Positions 40,201-54,952 of a DNA stretch of 64,000 nucleotides are shown piece after piece. Source of the DNA: Colletotrichum lupini. Its lineage: Eukaryota > Ascomycota > Sordariomycetes > Glomerellales > Glomerellaceae. The position numbers and the translations under genes are program-made. The notes beneath the pieces are model-generated. The model made no database searches. It saw only the letters and a list, made by a program, of their open reading frames with translations, and was not told where the DNA came from. The stretch's first letter is position 1, and every line of letters starts with the position of its first letter. Location: assembly GCF_023278565.1 (NCBI RefSeq), contig NC_064677.1, positions 4,960,001 through 5,024,000 of the forward strand, given 5' to 3'.

Positions 40201-43200
40201 ACCGGGAGGGCTAGTTGATAGCTCGCTTCCGAAGCGAAGGAGGTCACGCGCGAGATGTCGTGCGTAATCGAGCTTCTGGTTGGTGCCTCTTGACGGGATG
40301 AATACCAGGGACATTTGAAGTGTTGTTTCACCGAACGGGTTGGGTCTCGGGGCAAAGGCAGGATCTGGGTCGAAAATTCGCCGGCCAGAATTTGGAAATC
40401 TGCTTGATGTATTGGGTCTACGAATGTAAGAATGAATGAGATTGAAAATTGATTCTTATTTCATGAGTCACACACCCCCTCCATACCACTAATAGTCACG
40501 CCGCGTCGTGGCTTTCGGTTGAGTTTGTCCAGAGGGGGGTCCGGAATTCTCCAGAGTCTACACGTCAACGAAGACGATAAGTTGAGGTGTTGGGCTTGGC
40601 CATGGATGAGAAGCACTACTCGGTGTGAGTGAACCCGGACCTAGATCCGTGGCTTGACTTGCTCAAGTTGGAGCCAGGTTTGAGGCGAACAGCTGCAGCC
40701 GAGATTTTCGAAGGTCATTGGTCCCGGGGTGTGCTTGTGGATCTCATGTTTCATAGCCACTGTCTTCCGTGGTTGAACGTAGTCCACGGTTTGGCGAGAC
40801 ACGAGGCTGATAATTGAGTCTGTAGTGGACCCCGCCACTCGGTTTCTTCTTTTGCCTTGGCCCCTTCTCAAGCCGTTGCTCGTCACGTAGGAATACTTCC
40901 TGAGGGATCGACATACCTGGAGAACTGTTGGGCTGTGCGTTTGTGAGGGGCGTGTAAGTTCTGAGTTGTGTGGACGACGGTTCGGTTGTCGAAGATGAGG
41001 GAAGAAGAAATACTGTGCACCTATACAGATAATCAGGTGGAGGCGGACCCTTCATGCAGGTTACTTTTGAGACCCCGGTTCGCTTTCAAGGTCCAGTCAG
41101 GTGTGAAGGAAGGCCGTATTGTTGTTATCAATGACGTCTTATACATTACAGTTGTTGTTCTTGTGATTGAAGTAATGAGCTAGGGAGTTTGAAATACCCC
41201 CCCAAACCTCGGTGAGATTGGGGATACTTGACATGTTAACAGAGGTATAGGAAAGGAAAGGTGAAGGGAATAAGAAAGCTTCGAAGAGGCGCGGATGGCC
41301 GCCAGGGTTCGAAATCTCCCGAGGAGTTCTCTAGGAGCGGGCCGCGATGGGGCGGCGCTGTGAAGGATGAAGGGATGGGAGAAGGGGGTATAGTCCGGTT
41401 GCTGGATGGTTTGAACGCGGCCATGGTATAGGACGCCCCTTTGAAGGCAAGAAGACGGGATTCTCACTAGACTCCGGAGTCCGGCGTCGTCTATCATATC
41501 GACATGTCATAATTGGGCGTTTTAGCGGCGTGTAGATGGTCGAGCAGATGTGCTGCCCACAAGTAGATGCCGCGGTGTCGTTGGGGCGGAGCGGGCCGTC
41601 TTTGATGAGTGCGTAAACTCAAAGACAACCTCGTCCTATCGCATCGTCAGTTGAGAAACAAAAAGGGGAGGGTAGATAGACCATATTCGACGGGGCGATG
41701 GCCTCTATCGCCACCAACAGAGGTCATCGCTACCTGGTCCCGGAGATACGGGTTAGTCGGTACAGCAGGTTCCTTTTCCCAACGCCCGAGATGATTCGGC
41801 CGATCCACCTCCGCCATCTTCAATTGCAAAAGAAGTCTGGATCTCGGGGTGGAGGGAGTCTAGGCCAGTTCGGACTGGAGCGGACGCGCGATATCGGATC
41901 GCCGGTGTAGGAGTGGCAGTAATGGGCTTCCTGTTGGAAGTCTGCTTTCGCATCATGTACCCGAATTTGGGAATATGGTGAGCTGTTTCTTTGGTTGAAG
42001 AGTTTCTTATGCTTGGATCGGCCGCCGAGATTCGGGTGTCTGGGCTCATCGAGAAGATTGTGATCAGTCGTTTTCTTCGATGGTAAGATGACGAACGAGT
42101 AGGCTTGTGTAGAGTGATGATTCAACGATGGTTGGTCTCCCTCTGAAACCCGCATCGGACGCTACTTGACGCCTACCTATACGTGATATCCTGCTGGTTC
42201 TAGGGAAGGAGAGAATGTGTCTTGAGACTTGGTCGTTTGGGCGTTGGTGAGATATGGGAGGTTTCTTTTACCTCGGCAACGCCCCTTCCTCCTTTTGGTC
42301 ATTTATGATATGGATGAGGGAAGTCACGAGACGGCATAGCGGGAGGGAATGGGACGTCGGCGTCGGGCAACAGGATGATCGGGAAAGAGTTTCACGTTGG
42401 CCGATGGGAATATATCTCCCAGAAAGAAAGCGGACGGTGTCTTGAGCGTACTTCAATCTCACTTTCCTGTCTCGGATCTGAACGCCACGATGTTCGCTAA
42501 GCAAGAAGACGGGAGAGGGACGTTGAATGTAGGCCTCCACTGAGATCGACTGCAACATACCCACAAGACGAATCACGTCTTTGAGAAGAAACCCTGCAGT
42601 TGCTGTCTTGATCTGTTTGCCCCTCGTATGGGAAGATATCCACCTCCGCCACGTTGATTAGATTAATGAGAACAGACATCGAGCGACCAGACAAGACCCT
42701 TTTTTTTAAGCCTCTTCTCTTCCCTGCCCGGGCGATTGCTTGGTGGAAACGTCTTGTCTTTCCTACCGAGGGATATGTTTTATGGCGCGAGGATGATCTA
42801 ACGCATACCCATTCTCGATATTCACAATAGGCGATACCAAGGACGTCATGTCGGGAGTAACGGCCGAGACATGTTGAACAAATTTACCGTAAATCGGATG
42901 ACACCCCCAAAAAAGGGTGTTCATATTCGTATATGCCGATTGTCTTACAGGACAATTAGTAAGCGGCCGGCGTACATGCAGCAAGGAGATACATCGATGC
43001 CAACTTCCTCCGTGATCGCTCGTTGATAGTGACCCTTTGCCTTTACGAGCATGAGCAAGTCATCAAACGTCCTTCATTGGCGGCGGCCAGTCTCCTCCTG
43101 ATCAGCTAGCCAATCCGATCGTTGGAAGACCTTGCAGCCGGTGAGCGAAAGAAGAAATATGGACTCTCAGTCGGTGTCCAGTCAACTGAATCAAACATGC

Positions 43201-46200
43201 ATTGCTTTTCGACGGGAGGCGAAGAATCCGCGAAGCTGGGTAATGCAAGGAACAGGGCCTCAATCGAGAGTTGAAGTGAGACGAAAGGCTGCGCCTCAGA
43301 AATCCATGGCTCAAACCACAGATTTAGAGCCGTATCGTGGGTTTCTTCTTATGACTTGCTCAATGTATATTCAGTAGACAGCGGGTCGAAGACCTTCAAT
43401 TTGAATAACACCTCTCTCTGCCCCCCAATACCTTTGTGTGTTACTGACCGCTACTGACGCGGCCCTTTCTGACATGTCGAAATATGATAGATTGAGTGGA
43501 TTTGAGACCAGCAGTCGACCTCTTGCAGTCGATACTGCCGTGTTGGTTTGTCTTTAAGTCTTCCCAAAAGCAATGCTGCGTCTCAGGCATTATCTTGGCC
43601 GATGCCGGTATCAAGAGAAGCGTCATGATGCGAGAGTACACATGATGGCACATACGACAACAAACTCGGCACTATTCAATGGAGCACAGTCGTTGAGACA
43701 TGCAATCCATGTGTTCAAAGGTGTTCGTTGGTACAGTGGATGTGGTTCCTGAGACAGCAGACGTAGTCGTCAACATTCACAGCAAGATGGGTTTCTGCCG
43801 GTCGACCTCATGGGGTCAGTGGTGCCATGGTATAGTTGTAGCAGAGACATAGGTGGCACCAGAGATCAACACAACAAGTCATCGGTAATGTGAGATGAGA
43901 AGCCGAACTTTGTCAATCTGCTCTGGCCTTTGCTCAGCAGGGCATAGTTTCGAAAAACACATAGTTGCGAGTCGACGGATATTCAGGTCTCGATATACAA
44001 CAAGTAGCTGAAGAAAATTTGTGGCGTTGGTGATTGAAATCTCGGGCATTCAAGAAAAGACCAAAGACCAAAGACCAGAGGCTAGAGATCACAGTCCAAA
44101 GTATGATTATATAATTAGAGTAAGTATCTGGCTGAGCTGGGGACATGATACAAAGCCTCGAGGCTGTGATGCGCATGCTGTGACAGTAAAGTCAAAAGCC
44201 ATCTCGTGTGGCAGAGGTATCAGAACGCATTAGATAGGAAATGTATGCCGACTTATCGATGATGTAAGCTTCAAATAGGTGAGCTTTCCTGAAATTGGGT
44301 CATTTTTGAGAAACTCAAGAAGCTCAGGTGCCTTGGCTTGTTGGGACCCAGGTTTATCTATCACAGAAAGTTATTTCAGCCCAAGTCAAGTAAATCTTTT
44401 GGAGGACAATGTGGCCCACTTCTTTCATCTCATTTTGATGATGAGATATCGTGTACGACACAGTAAAGGAGCCAGAGAATTGCGTGTCGAGGATGAAGCG
44501 CAAGAAGTAATTAGCCAACTTGGTAGAGAATCGAGTTTTCATGGCGAAACTTCTTTAACGCCGTTGACTCGTGTCTTTGCGAGTGCGTGGCCCGATGAAC
44601 ATCTATGGACAATGACACTGACAGACCTAAAGAGACATCTCTCCAAGACGACAGAAATTGGGAGCTTTAAACGAGAACAAGGGTCAGGCCAGAAGAATCG
44701 CGTCACAGATGGCAATGTATTCGTTCCTTCAGCTACTTGCAGGGTCATGGATGTAATGAATCATCCTGGATGGAGTCTAGGTAACTGAAGCAGTGTAGGA
44801 TCCCCAGCCAAGACCGAACGGTTGATATAGCTCTTCTCTTTTGACCAGACGATAACAAGCAGAGGGAGCACTTTGACCATTCGGTCATAAAATCATCCTA
44901 TAGAGTCAATGTGAGAGGCTGCTGCCATGTCACAGACAAGGCACTTCAAGCTCAGTTCTGCTCATTGGCGTCGATCCCGCTACATGCAAAACTGACGATG
45001 ATAGATAATAGTTGAGACAAGATCTATGGTTTTAAGCCATTCTTGTTCCATCAAGGTAACGCTATGAGCAAAGGAGGCAGTCGTTGCGTTTGGTAACTTG
45101 TCTGGATTAAGAAGCCATGGCTGAGGTCCTCGGCAATGAACTTTAACAGAATATATATGAGGCGAATAGGGCTGAGGAGTATGAACACCGTACTAGCTGC
45201 ATCAAAGTTTTTGGGCGCATTAATAGGTAGGCAATCGCCAGATTTGCGGCGCAATAAAGTAGTAGGTTTGAGGTCTGACGGCGGCCACGATTGCGGCGGC
45301 AGCGCCGTTGAGTTGGTGGCGCTCATGCGAGCTTGCGGTCTATATTGTCTCTCATTTTCCTGTGTGGATGCAGACCACCTGGGATTCAACAAGGACTTCT
45401 CGTTTTCAGAGACCGAGAGGCATGGCATTTAGTATTGTCGACGTATGTGGCAGAGTTGACTATGCCACGGTCAACTGCGTGACTGGCACGAATGGATATG
45501 ATGGTGTGGGATAGCTTCATGAGAGAGGCGATTGTGATCAGGGCAAGGGGGGGAGAGGTGTGAGCAGTTGAAAACCGCATTGGGTAATTCTCCGATAGAC
45601 AGGCACAGGAAGGTAGAGTGGATGGTCTTTGATGGGACGAACAATCAGGGCAAAGCAAGGGAGGTTAGCTTGTTGGTGCTAAGGGGATTGAATGAGGTCG
45701 AAACATGTACGGGCGGCCTGAGTGTGCTGGAATGGGCGATGGCAGACGGGATGGGGTGGATCGAGGCGAAGCTGACCGAGCGGCTTAGGTCGTCTGGTGG
45801 AGTGCAAAAGGCAAAAGCCGTTTCTGCGTTGGGCCAAGTTTGATGAAAGCAAACGCTTCACGGATAGTTCCTGTAACCTGCAAGGTAAGGTCGTTTTCAC
45901 TTGTTAGTCGTTGGTCATGGTAGGCGATTTTGTGATCCATTCATTGCGTGACCTTCAGCCTGAGGCGCCGTGCTCACTCAACCCGACAGCTGGGTCACTA
46001 GCGGAGTTGGCCCGGGAAAGGTGCAACCTCAAGATGAGATGGCAGGCGGCCGCCGCAGCACGGGGCGTCAGGAGGCGTCGGATCCTCGAGGGGTCCAATA
46101 GCTCGGGTCGAGTGGCTTGCTTCAGCGTCTGCCCTCCGGAAAGTGACAGTCTAATGTCAGAACCAGCTCTTTTCTATCTAAGGCAAGAAGACCCATTTAG

Positions 46201-47200
46201 TCCGGTCCAACGGTAGCCTCTCTTGGAAAGGTATGGCGAGGAGCGAGAAGCGGGGGGGGGGGGGGGGCTCGGGCAATGAGCTATTCACTCCTGGTGCGGG
46301 CGTCTCCTTGGATGGTCAGAAAGGAGAAGATGAAAAAAACGGTACTAGACTATGGATCAGCAGGCAAAACGCAACAAGTACGGGTAGGCATTGGCTGATG
46401 TAGGCGTAGGATTCGCGTTGGGCGGGACCGGACCCTGAGATGATGGCGGGCTGGCAGTTTTGCCATGTATCCGTAAAAGGTGTCGATGAGTGGCCGCCCG
46501 CAAATGCCAAATTGGCCTGCGTCAGTGCGGCCTACCGGGTCATGGAAGCCGGAGGTTTGTGCAGTGCATTTCAGGAGGTTAGGTTGGGCCTCCTTTCTGG
46601 CTCAATGAGACAATTACGGGCGCTTGTGGTCAGTATGAGTGAATTGGGACTGGAAGGGGGGGGATTAAGTGAAAGAGTGAAAGAGGAAACGCAAACAAAC
46701 GTGATGGAAGCCAAGGTGAAGAGCCATCGATGATTGAGGAGGGTTTTGCCTGCCCCAGACATGGCGCCCAGATGAATGGTCAAAGAAAGGACCTCCTGTC
46801 ACAGGTGATGCTGGACGGGGAGTGGGCCGGGGTTTCCCATGCTCGGATTTAGAGTTGAAGCCATGACTCCTGGTTCGTCTGGACTGCCCCACAAGCACGC
46901 CCTTCCTTGCCTTGGGCAGTGGGCGCTGAGTGGTGCCTTCCGTGCTTGCTTCCATCCGTTGGGTACGAACTTACCTTGAGATACCTGAGGTACGTCCTCC
47001 GGATTGCCTTATGTAAGAAGTCGTGATCTGATACGAACCCTTCCAATGGGATGGGTTGAGGATGTTTGAGGGCAATGGAAGGTTCCCGCCTCACGGAGTA
47101 CCTTAGGTACTCAAATGCCTCCTTACCTACCTAAGCTGCAGGTGCACGCTTCCATTCCGGGTGCGGCTTGCCTGGGCCACTGAGCCAGTACCTTATTGAT
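40201..47200. other. Gene-poor region downstream of malate synthase
   Basis: Seven kilobases with no recognisable coding exon. Frames such as 44279-44788 (starts GTG), 45136-45432 (98 codons, ATG) and 46440-46733 (97 codons, ATG) have no motif and no supporting context. A G16 tract lies at 46252-46267. The first part should contain the malate synthase 3' UTR. Confidence 0.6.
46252..46267. repeat. G16 homopolymer tract
   Basis: Sixteen consecutive G in gene-poor sequence. Confidence 0.9.
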
Positions 47201-50200
47201 CTTCAGGTTGACCTCGACCTTCTTCAAACACTTGCTTGAGGCGCGACCTATTCTGTTTCTTTTCCACCTCCCTGCCCGTGCCTCATCGGCGGAGAAACCG
47301 CCTCTTGGGTTGAACCGCCTCCAACATGATGGCACATTTGCATCAATGGCTTGTTGACCGTTGCAGCCTCGACCAAACTCTCGGATCTCGATTCCATCCG
47401 CCTGGATAGTGCACCCTGGCAAGTCTGCCTTTCAATCGCCCCCAACTCAACTCTATCAAGCCTCCGACCACCATTCTTGAGCTTGTTCTGCCCTCCACAT
47501 TGTGACACGCATCGACTGGCCACCACATCCATGCGACACGACACCCTTCACGGAGTACTGATCAGGAACCTCGTTATTAAAGATTCCCCTCGTCTACCTG
47601 AGGAGACAGCATTACCTAGGTACTCCTGTCCACGCCATGGTTCCCGGGAGGGATTAGTCAGCCCTCTGTTCTGAATGAGCATCAACTCATAGTAGCAGTC
47701 AGGTCGTCTGTTAACTTACGCCATGCCAAGATCCCACACGTTCGATATGACAAAATCGTTCCCGATCTCGTCCGTCCCGCGTCTGGTCAAGCGTCACGAC
47801 TTGCTGTAGCTGAAAGAAGTCTGCCGCCCAACCAGTAATCACCTGCCACTACCCGACGGCCCTGATCTGTCGCACTCGCCGATAACTCGCAGCAAATATT
47901 GCAGCTGCTATTCCAAGCTACCAGGTGTACCACGTACCAAGTACACACCACCTTGACGCTTAACTATCGTCTTTGCCAGCCCGGTCGAGACCCCCCGGCT
48001 TTCCGGTAACGCAGGCTACGTCCTATCACACCTCGCGTGTTGGCCTGGTTTGCATCCTGCTTCCGATACCAACCCACTCGCTTCTGCCATCCGGCCACGG
48101 CTTTGCCTTTCCACTGGTCATTATTCAGAGGAATGCCGCGCAGCCAGGTTGTCACGGAGCTAGCCCAGAAGCCATCCCGTTTGACCCCTGGAAAACGCCA
48201 TCCTTGAGCACGGTCTATCGGGCGTCCTTGGTGGCGTTGATCCTCCACCCGCGAAGCCGAACCGCCTCCCAGGCGCCGCATCTTATTCTGCGTCTGTGGC
48301 CTGCGACTTTGCAGCCTACATGCTCCGCTATCCAACACTCAGTCTTTGTTGCGGCCGAAAACAGCTTGAACGGCTCTCTGTCATACCAGGAAACATTTCC
48401 AGTTGTCGCCAACCGCCTACATCACCCAGCAGTCAGTCTTCTATGCACATCGACACGCAGGGGGCACAAAACGTCCGATACACAGTGTTCGTATGTACAA
48501 GGTCAAGAGCAAAACAAGAACGATTCAATGGGTGCCCGAAAGGTCGGGAACCCTCTCATGGCATCCCCTGCCTGTGGCAGCTCGGAACCGCCATACGCCC
48601 GTATCCCTGATGGGTGGTTGCCTACAGGTCAATGGCACCTCCCGCCAGGGTCTACCCCTTCAACTGGATACGCCCACGCCCGACTTGAATCGTCTAATTC
48701 TCGCCCGCTTGGGTGCCCTCGTTTCTATAATGTAGCATCTGTTGTACAGGCGTCTCTCAGCAGCAGTCGTGAACACACAAAGGATCGAGACCATGAAACT
48801 GGTTTCGTAGCCGTCACGAAGTTTACCAATCTTCAGAACATGTGGACCACAGCCTTGGTCTACCTAGAGCTCTGCGCCTTGGACGACCAACAGCCAGCGC
48901 CTGAAAGATCCATGGCATATCACAACCCGTTCTAGATTAGTCGGATGAGCGACGCGAGTCTCAATCTCCCGCTTCATTCCCCGAATACGCCGTCTGTTCG
49001 AGGTTGCCGGCTGACAAGTCGATCCGAGAGACTGGTCCGAGCAATCATCACTCGAATTTTCAGATGCTGTCCCGCAGACCTGCACATCATCCCAAACCAC
49101 TTTGCCTTCTTTCAGAAAAAGAAGAATTCGACAGCTTCGAAGGCTTCGGGCTGCTCAGTTGCTCTTTCGAAAGCGATTGCCACAAGTCTCACATTTTCTT
49201 TTCGCCTCTCAACCTCGGAGCGGTGAGAAGTTCGCTAGAAGACACTCCCATGCCGCTCTTGGAGGCTCAGCCAAAGTAAACTCTTGCAGGATAAGGGGTT
49301 GGCTTCTTGACCCGGTACACTAGGTATTGCTCCAAGCAAGGAAGCAGACCTCTTGGACGTGGCGCCCATCGCGGAGCGGCTGGTGGCGGATGGATTCCGC
49401 AGACTAGGACGCCGCGAAAGTGATAGGGATCATTAGCCTCACGGTCATGACGATCAGCTTGGTCTCAGAGTTGGTGTGGCTCTCTTTTGAGAATCGAAAC
49501 CCTGCCTCTCGAGCCATGACGGCCAGGAAGTTGTCAGTACTGATTTGCAGCCTTGTCGATCTGCATAGAATCCACCAAATGCATTGTTTCAGGCTCAACG
49601 CGTTGGCGCCAGATCATGGCACCAGATGATGGAACTCCGCCTTCCGGAGTTCTTGATGCGACAACAGGTATTGCGGGAATCGCAGGTGCAAGCTGGCCAG
49701 ACAGCAAGTTTCCCTCGTGACTACCCTTCAGCTTTGCACAGAACAGAATTTTGCGGGCTTGAGTGACCTATCGACGATAATGTGCGGAAGATGAAGCGCG
49801 GCTTTGACCTCATTCGTCGTCTCGCCCGTCCATCCCGTTCAGCATGCTGTCCAACTGGCATCCGAGCCTGGGTTACACAAGACGGGGCACCAGACCAAAG
49901 TAACAAGATGGTTTGCTGCTGGTAGGTAGAAGGATTCCCAGGATCAGTCTACATCAGCATTACGCTAAAATTGGAAACAACACCGATATATCGACTGCAA
50001 TATCGGCTTTGAAGGTGCTATCAAACGAAGCTCAACCAGTGCCGGCTTTTGCGGTGATCTTCGCATGTTCGGATACACAACCTAACATGAGAATGCCTAG
50101 CAGGCAATTCTTATGGCTCGTCAAAAATTCCCGAATAAAGTCAAGGCCATAGTCCGGCTCGAGACTAAGTACGATTTGGGACTAGGCTTCGAATACGCGA

Positions 50201-53200
50201 CTTGCAATGGTTGATAATCTACTAGCTTGACGAGACGTGGGGAGTTGAGCATGGAGAGGAGGAAAAAGCGTGAAAAGCACGCGGCGCCGTGGCAGCCCCA
50301 GTGCGGAACTGACACCCTGCACATGCAACCCCCGTCTCCCTCCCGTCTGGGAGAGCAGTGCGACTGGGAAGCTGGTCCAGGGATGATGCATGAGCCTGCC
50401 TTGCACAACCCACTGGCGCCACGCCGCGCGCGTGAAAAGCTAGGGACGAGTGAGAATCCCGATGACAGTGAGATGTTGACGCCTCCCGCTTTGGATCTGC
50501 GGTAACATCGACGAGGTTTTATAGCTTCAAATAGGGCATGCGAGATGATGGCATACAGCGCGCTTGGTGATGCTCAAGCACAAGGAAAGACTTGGAAAGT
50601 ATTAGCAACGGCGTTTTCGAGTATATTGTCTCGGAAGAGCGACTTCTGCTTCAGATAATCACAACGACCTGAGGAGCAACCCCTGCATACTGGGCAACGG
50701 GCTGCAGGCATAATCTGAGCCTCGAGTACTGGCTGATGACTGGTCAACTCGCTTTTAGACCGACCACGGCACAGTTAAGGTATGGACTGTCGGTTGGTGC
50801 AGGCCCGAAGCATGCATTCAATGGACCGCTTACGCAACCTCCTTCTTTGTTCTCGAGACGCTTCCTGATGGAGGGCGTGATACATCGTAAGTATGCTCCA
50901 AACAAGATCATCACACAGGTCCCCCTCGGAACGGAAGCATATCGATAGAATCCCATTCCCGGCTGGCACGACAAGGTGAGGTCTCGCCCTGGCATGCCCT
51001 ACACAGCAGTCACAGACACGCAGACGCTGTTCCCCCTTCCGCTGGCATCGTGGCACCGTGGCACATCCTTCAAAATGCTAAGCTGTATGCGTTCCCATGC
51101 AGCCGGACCATGCAGTAGTGGCGTACTTAGGTATCGGCTAGTGGATGCACCTGGAAGAGAGGCTAGCGGAGCGAGACACGGCTGGACCCAGTGCAAGGAG
51201 ATCCCTGGACGCTGCCAATGGAGCGCAGCACTCGCATCTTCGAAAGAGTTGCAGTGAAATGGTTGATGGTTCAGCTGAGGGGTATGGCGGTCTGGGACGC
51301 AATGGGCGGTCACCCTCTGGCACGGCTTGGCTTCAGAGAAATCGACGAATTGACCTAACCGAGTCGAAAGGAAGAAGAACAAGAAATTCTAACAGACAAG
51401 CGACGACCACGTTTTGGGAGGAAAGCTCAATGCAACCCAGGTCCAAGGGCAGAGAGGGAGATAACAGCTTGGCCCAACACAGCACAGCACAGCACGTCAA
51501 ACAATATCCAGCAGATGACATCGGTTGGGTCTGGACGGCAGCAGAACAAGCACGAGCAAGTTTGGCGGCAGGTAACAAATGTCGGGAAGGAAATTCGTCG
51601 AGGGCAAATAATAAGGAAGCGGTGAGGTTGTAAGGATTGCAACCGAAAGTCTAGACCGACAATCCCAAAGCTCAGCCTTCCTCTAGTATCCGAACTCTTT
51701 CTTTTTCCGATTTTGGCAAATGAAGCCAGCGTCTGTGCCAATCGGCAGTCGTTGAAGAGGTGTTTACAGATACCTAGTTGCTCAACTGGGTGCGAATACA
51801 GACACCAAGCAGCACAGGAGAGACTACTGCGTAACTTGGGCCCTATATCACACGCGACGGTGCATGGAACACATTGCGCGTCGTGCCATTGCGGTGGAAA
51901 GAGTGAAAAAGCTGCAGCTCGCAGCGGGTGAACGGGCTTGACAACCTGTCATGGACACATGTACATGGCCACGAGCCATTGCGCGCCCAGATCAGATGGC
52001 ACCGGACTGGGGGTTCGTAAGAATTGTCCGAGCTCTCGATCAGGAACGGAACTGTGGGCCATCTTCGACCCTTGGGAACGGCGAACTTGGGTCACTGGGG
52101 ACTGGGTGAGCAACCCATAAGAAACTAAACAGACCAGAGATCCGACTCTAGGTGTTCCTACGCGCACAACGGATGGGCACTGGGCAGGTAGCATGGGCAA
52201 ACAAGCCTGGTACCCTGGCGCGAGCGCCCTGGAAGATTCTTAGATGTTTGGTACGCAGCATTCGTACGGATACAGAGCCGGGGGTTCGAGGCAAGGATGC
52301 TCTTGCACAATGCACAGGATTGCTGCTAGACCTCGTCCCCGGCACGTTGGCGGGGAATTTGATTAACCACGGCTTCAATGGAGGTACGGATACGGACTCA
52401 CAGATACGGAGTCTCTGACAGGACCCGTATCACTTCCGTGCCGGTCTGCTCGGTGCTCGTCAATAGCCAAGTGCGTGAACGGATACACTCTCCCCATTCA
52501 TTGGTAAGTCAGGTCAGTTAGGCTGGTGCTGGGATTGCCTGCAAAGAGATGATGTATGGGGGTTTGTCACACGGCACGAACACATTAGACCAGTCGGAAT
52601 GTCATGCTACTGACAACTCTGTGCACAAGCTTCCTTCTTCACGAAGACTGGCTCCCAGCAGCGATGAGCCTGTCCGAGATACTCGTTGAAGCCCAGCAGT
52701 ATACCTACCTAGATCATCAGGTACGACACCCTTCATGCTCTCCTCCCCCCTCACCTCTCTACAGATAGATGAAAGGGAGATTTCCCCCTCACGTCACGCG
52801 CCCTGAAAACCTATCATGAACAAGCAAGCCATTGGACTGCGATGTCCAAATTGGAGGGACGCTGGACCACAAGCAAGCAGAGCACATCCGTACACCCATG
52901 CACCAGAGTTTGGATCATCATTTCATGTTGGTCCCAGCCGCACGGACGATCTTCAGCGTCACAGACTCCATAACCGCGTCTCAACGGCGTCCTTCCCCGG
53001 AGGCCCTTTCGTGGCCATCTGCAAGAAGCACAGATGGCATTTTGAAGACGTGCCTGGGCGTTCGCCATGCCAAGTGCAGCAAGGTTCATCGTCCATCGTG
53101 TCAATTCATACCGTCTCTTCTGGTGGTGGGGGCTCACGGGGGGCTCGCATAAGGGACTGTTGCCCATTGACAAGTACACGAGATCGTGGCGGACAGCATC

Positions 53201-54530
53201 TAGAGTCTCGACTTGCCGCCAAGATGGCCCTCATCGGGTAGCACGCTACTACGCTCGGAATGCACACACACACACACACACACACACACCCGGACAAAGA
53301 AAAGCTCATTCACTCAGTCGGGAACCAGTAAGCATTGCATGGATTTCTAGGGGTGGGAGGGGGGGGAAGCAGTGGGATGCTAACGGGAGAGCAACGCCGC
53401 AGTACAGATAGGCATCTGTTGGAGGCAAGCATCAACCACTGATCTCAAGTGGTAGGTATTCTGGTGGAGGGAATAAAAGGGTTGAGCTGATGCAGGACCA
53501 GGGTTTGAGCTAGCCCCGAGAAAGATGAGAGCGAGCACACAGTTTCGAGTACTCGATCCACACCCCCCTAGCCATGTCCGAGCTCTTTCATACTGCAGTA
53601 GAGAGAGAGAGGAAGACTGACGCACGCTATTCGTACACACCCGAACAGACCCAACACTGGGCTGGGCTGACTCCATCCTTGTTCGAAGCAGAAAAGCACA
53701 TACGTACCGTACTATATGCACTGGCGAACCCGCGCAGACACGACACCACGCTCCTCTTGGATGGTCGCGCGCCCGGAGACAATAGCTCAGGGTGGAGCCC
53801 TGCCATAACATGAGCCCAAAGTGCGAATAAGCTGGAGGAGGCCCGCCGGAACAGCAACAACAGGGTTGTGCTGAGTCCTGACCGTAGCTGACGGGGTTTC
53901 CCTCCCAGCTCTCGCCAACCCACAGTTCGGCACGAGGGTACAGCTACCGCTCACTTATTGCTTATGCATAAGCTGCGCAAAGGGGACAGCTCACCTAGAG
54001 GAGTGAGGGAAGGGAGGTCTCGGCACCGGGATCAAGGAACCCTCTGGCGAGCGACAAACCATTTGGATGAGAATTGCGAGTCCTAACCAAACGAACGCGA
54101 CATCGTCGCGATTCTGCGAACCGTGGATCCGTCCCGCAAGGCCGACGTCAGTGCCAATCTCCAGCAGATCATCCCAAGTCTAGCGGTTCCCGGGGGAGAG
54201 GGTAAGAACCAGAAAGGTTCGGCTGAAGCACTTCGTCCTGAAAGGATAGGTCTAAGCATTACGTCGCTTGGACAGGAGAGACTAACCTCACTATCCTTAA
54301 TCTGGCCCGCCGCGGGATGGGGTGTGGGTGAGCAAGGACCAGAAGCAGATGGCAGCAGGCAAGCCAAATCTTCCAAGCAAAGCAGGCAGGGCAACGAAAA
54401 GCACATGCGACTCGTTGTTGCTCGACTTGGGAAGAAGCCAATCTCAGGGGACAAGGAACACGGGACCCAAGTGTCTGGTGCTGGTGCAAGGATGGAGATG
54501 GGATAGGATGGAGATGGGATAGGATGGGAT
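47201..54530. other. Gene-poor region upstream of the zinc-finger gene
   Basis: No supportable gene. The longest open frame in the region (47973-48935, 320 codons) starts at TTG, lacks motifs and has its first clear ATG only at 48529. Contents include (CA)13 at 53263-53288, two ACGGAGTAC words at 47093 and 47550, and a 16-bp tandem duplication at 54491-54522. Confidence 0.6.
53263..53288. repeat. (CA)13 dinucleotide repeat
   Basis: Perfect CA microsatellite, 26 bases, in gene-poor sequence. Confidence 0.9.
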
Positions 54531-54532
54531 GG
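54491..54532. repeat. 16-bp tandem duplication plus partial copy
   Basis: GATGGAGATGGGATAG occurs twice without mismatch, then GATGGGATGG. It sits just before the point where plus-strand ATG becomes rare. Confidence 0.85.
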
Positions 54533-54937
54533 AGTGCGGTTTGGGGACTCTCACCTGTGCAGCAACGGAGGAAGAACCAGACAGAGAGACGGGCCAGACA
54601 GGGTTCCAGCCTCTAGCCAAGTAGCCTCCCCGTTTCTGTATCTCTCATCCTCTTTCAGTTTCTCGCTCTCACAGTTCTCACTCACTTTAGTCTTCCAGTG
54701 TCTCTCTGAGTTCTGTCTCTCCGTCTCGGGGCTCTGTCTCTCAATTCACTGCCTCACCCGCCCTGACTACTTGGTACCTGGAACTGTCTCCAAGGCATAC
54801 CTACCATACCTACATCATCCGTCGTCTCTCTTTCGCCCACGCCACCAATTGCTTCTTTCATCGTTTCTTTTCCGGCTGGCAGGTTGGCCCCTCCTCTCTG
54901 TCCTCCTGTCCTTTCCACCCCCTAAGCTGGTTGAAAA

Positions 54938-54949
54938 ATGGCCGACTGA
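54938..54949 (+). other. Minimal upstream ORF (Met-Ala-Asp-stop)
   Basis: ATG GCC GAC TGA in good context (AAAATGG). It is followed four bases later by the ATG of a longer uORF. Confidence 0.45.
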
Positions 54950-54952
54950 ACG

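Noticed and set aside
44279..44788. 169-codon frame downstream of malate synthase
   Set aside because: Starts at GTG, no motif, unsupported by neighbouring exons.
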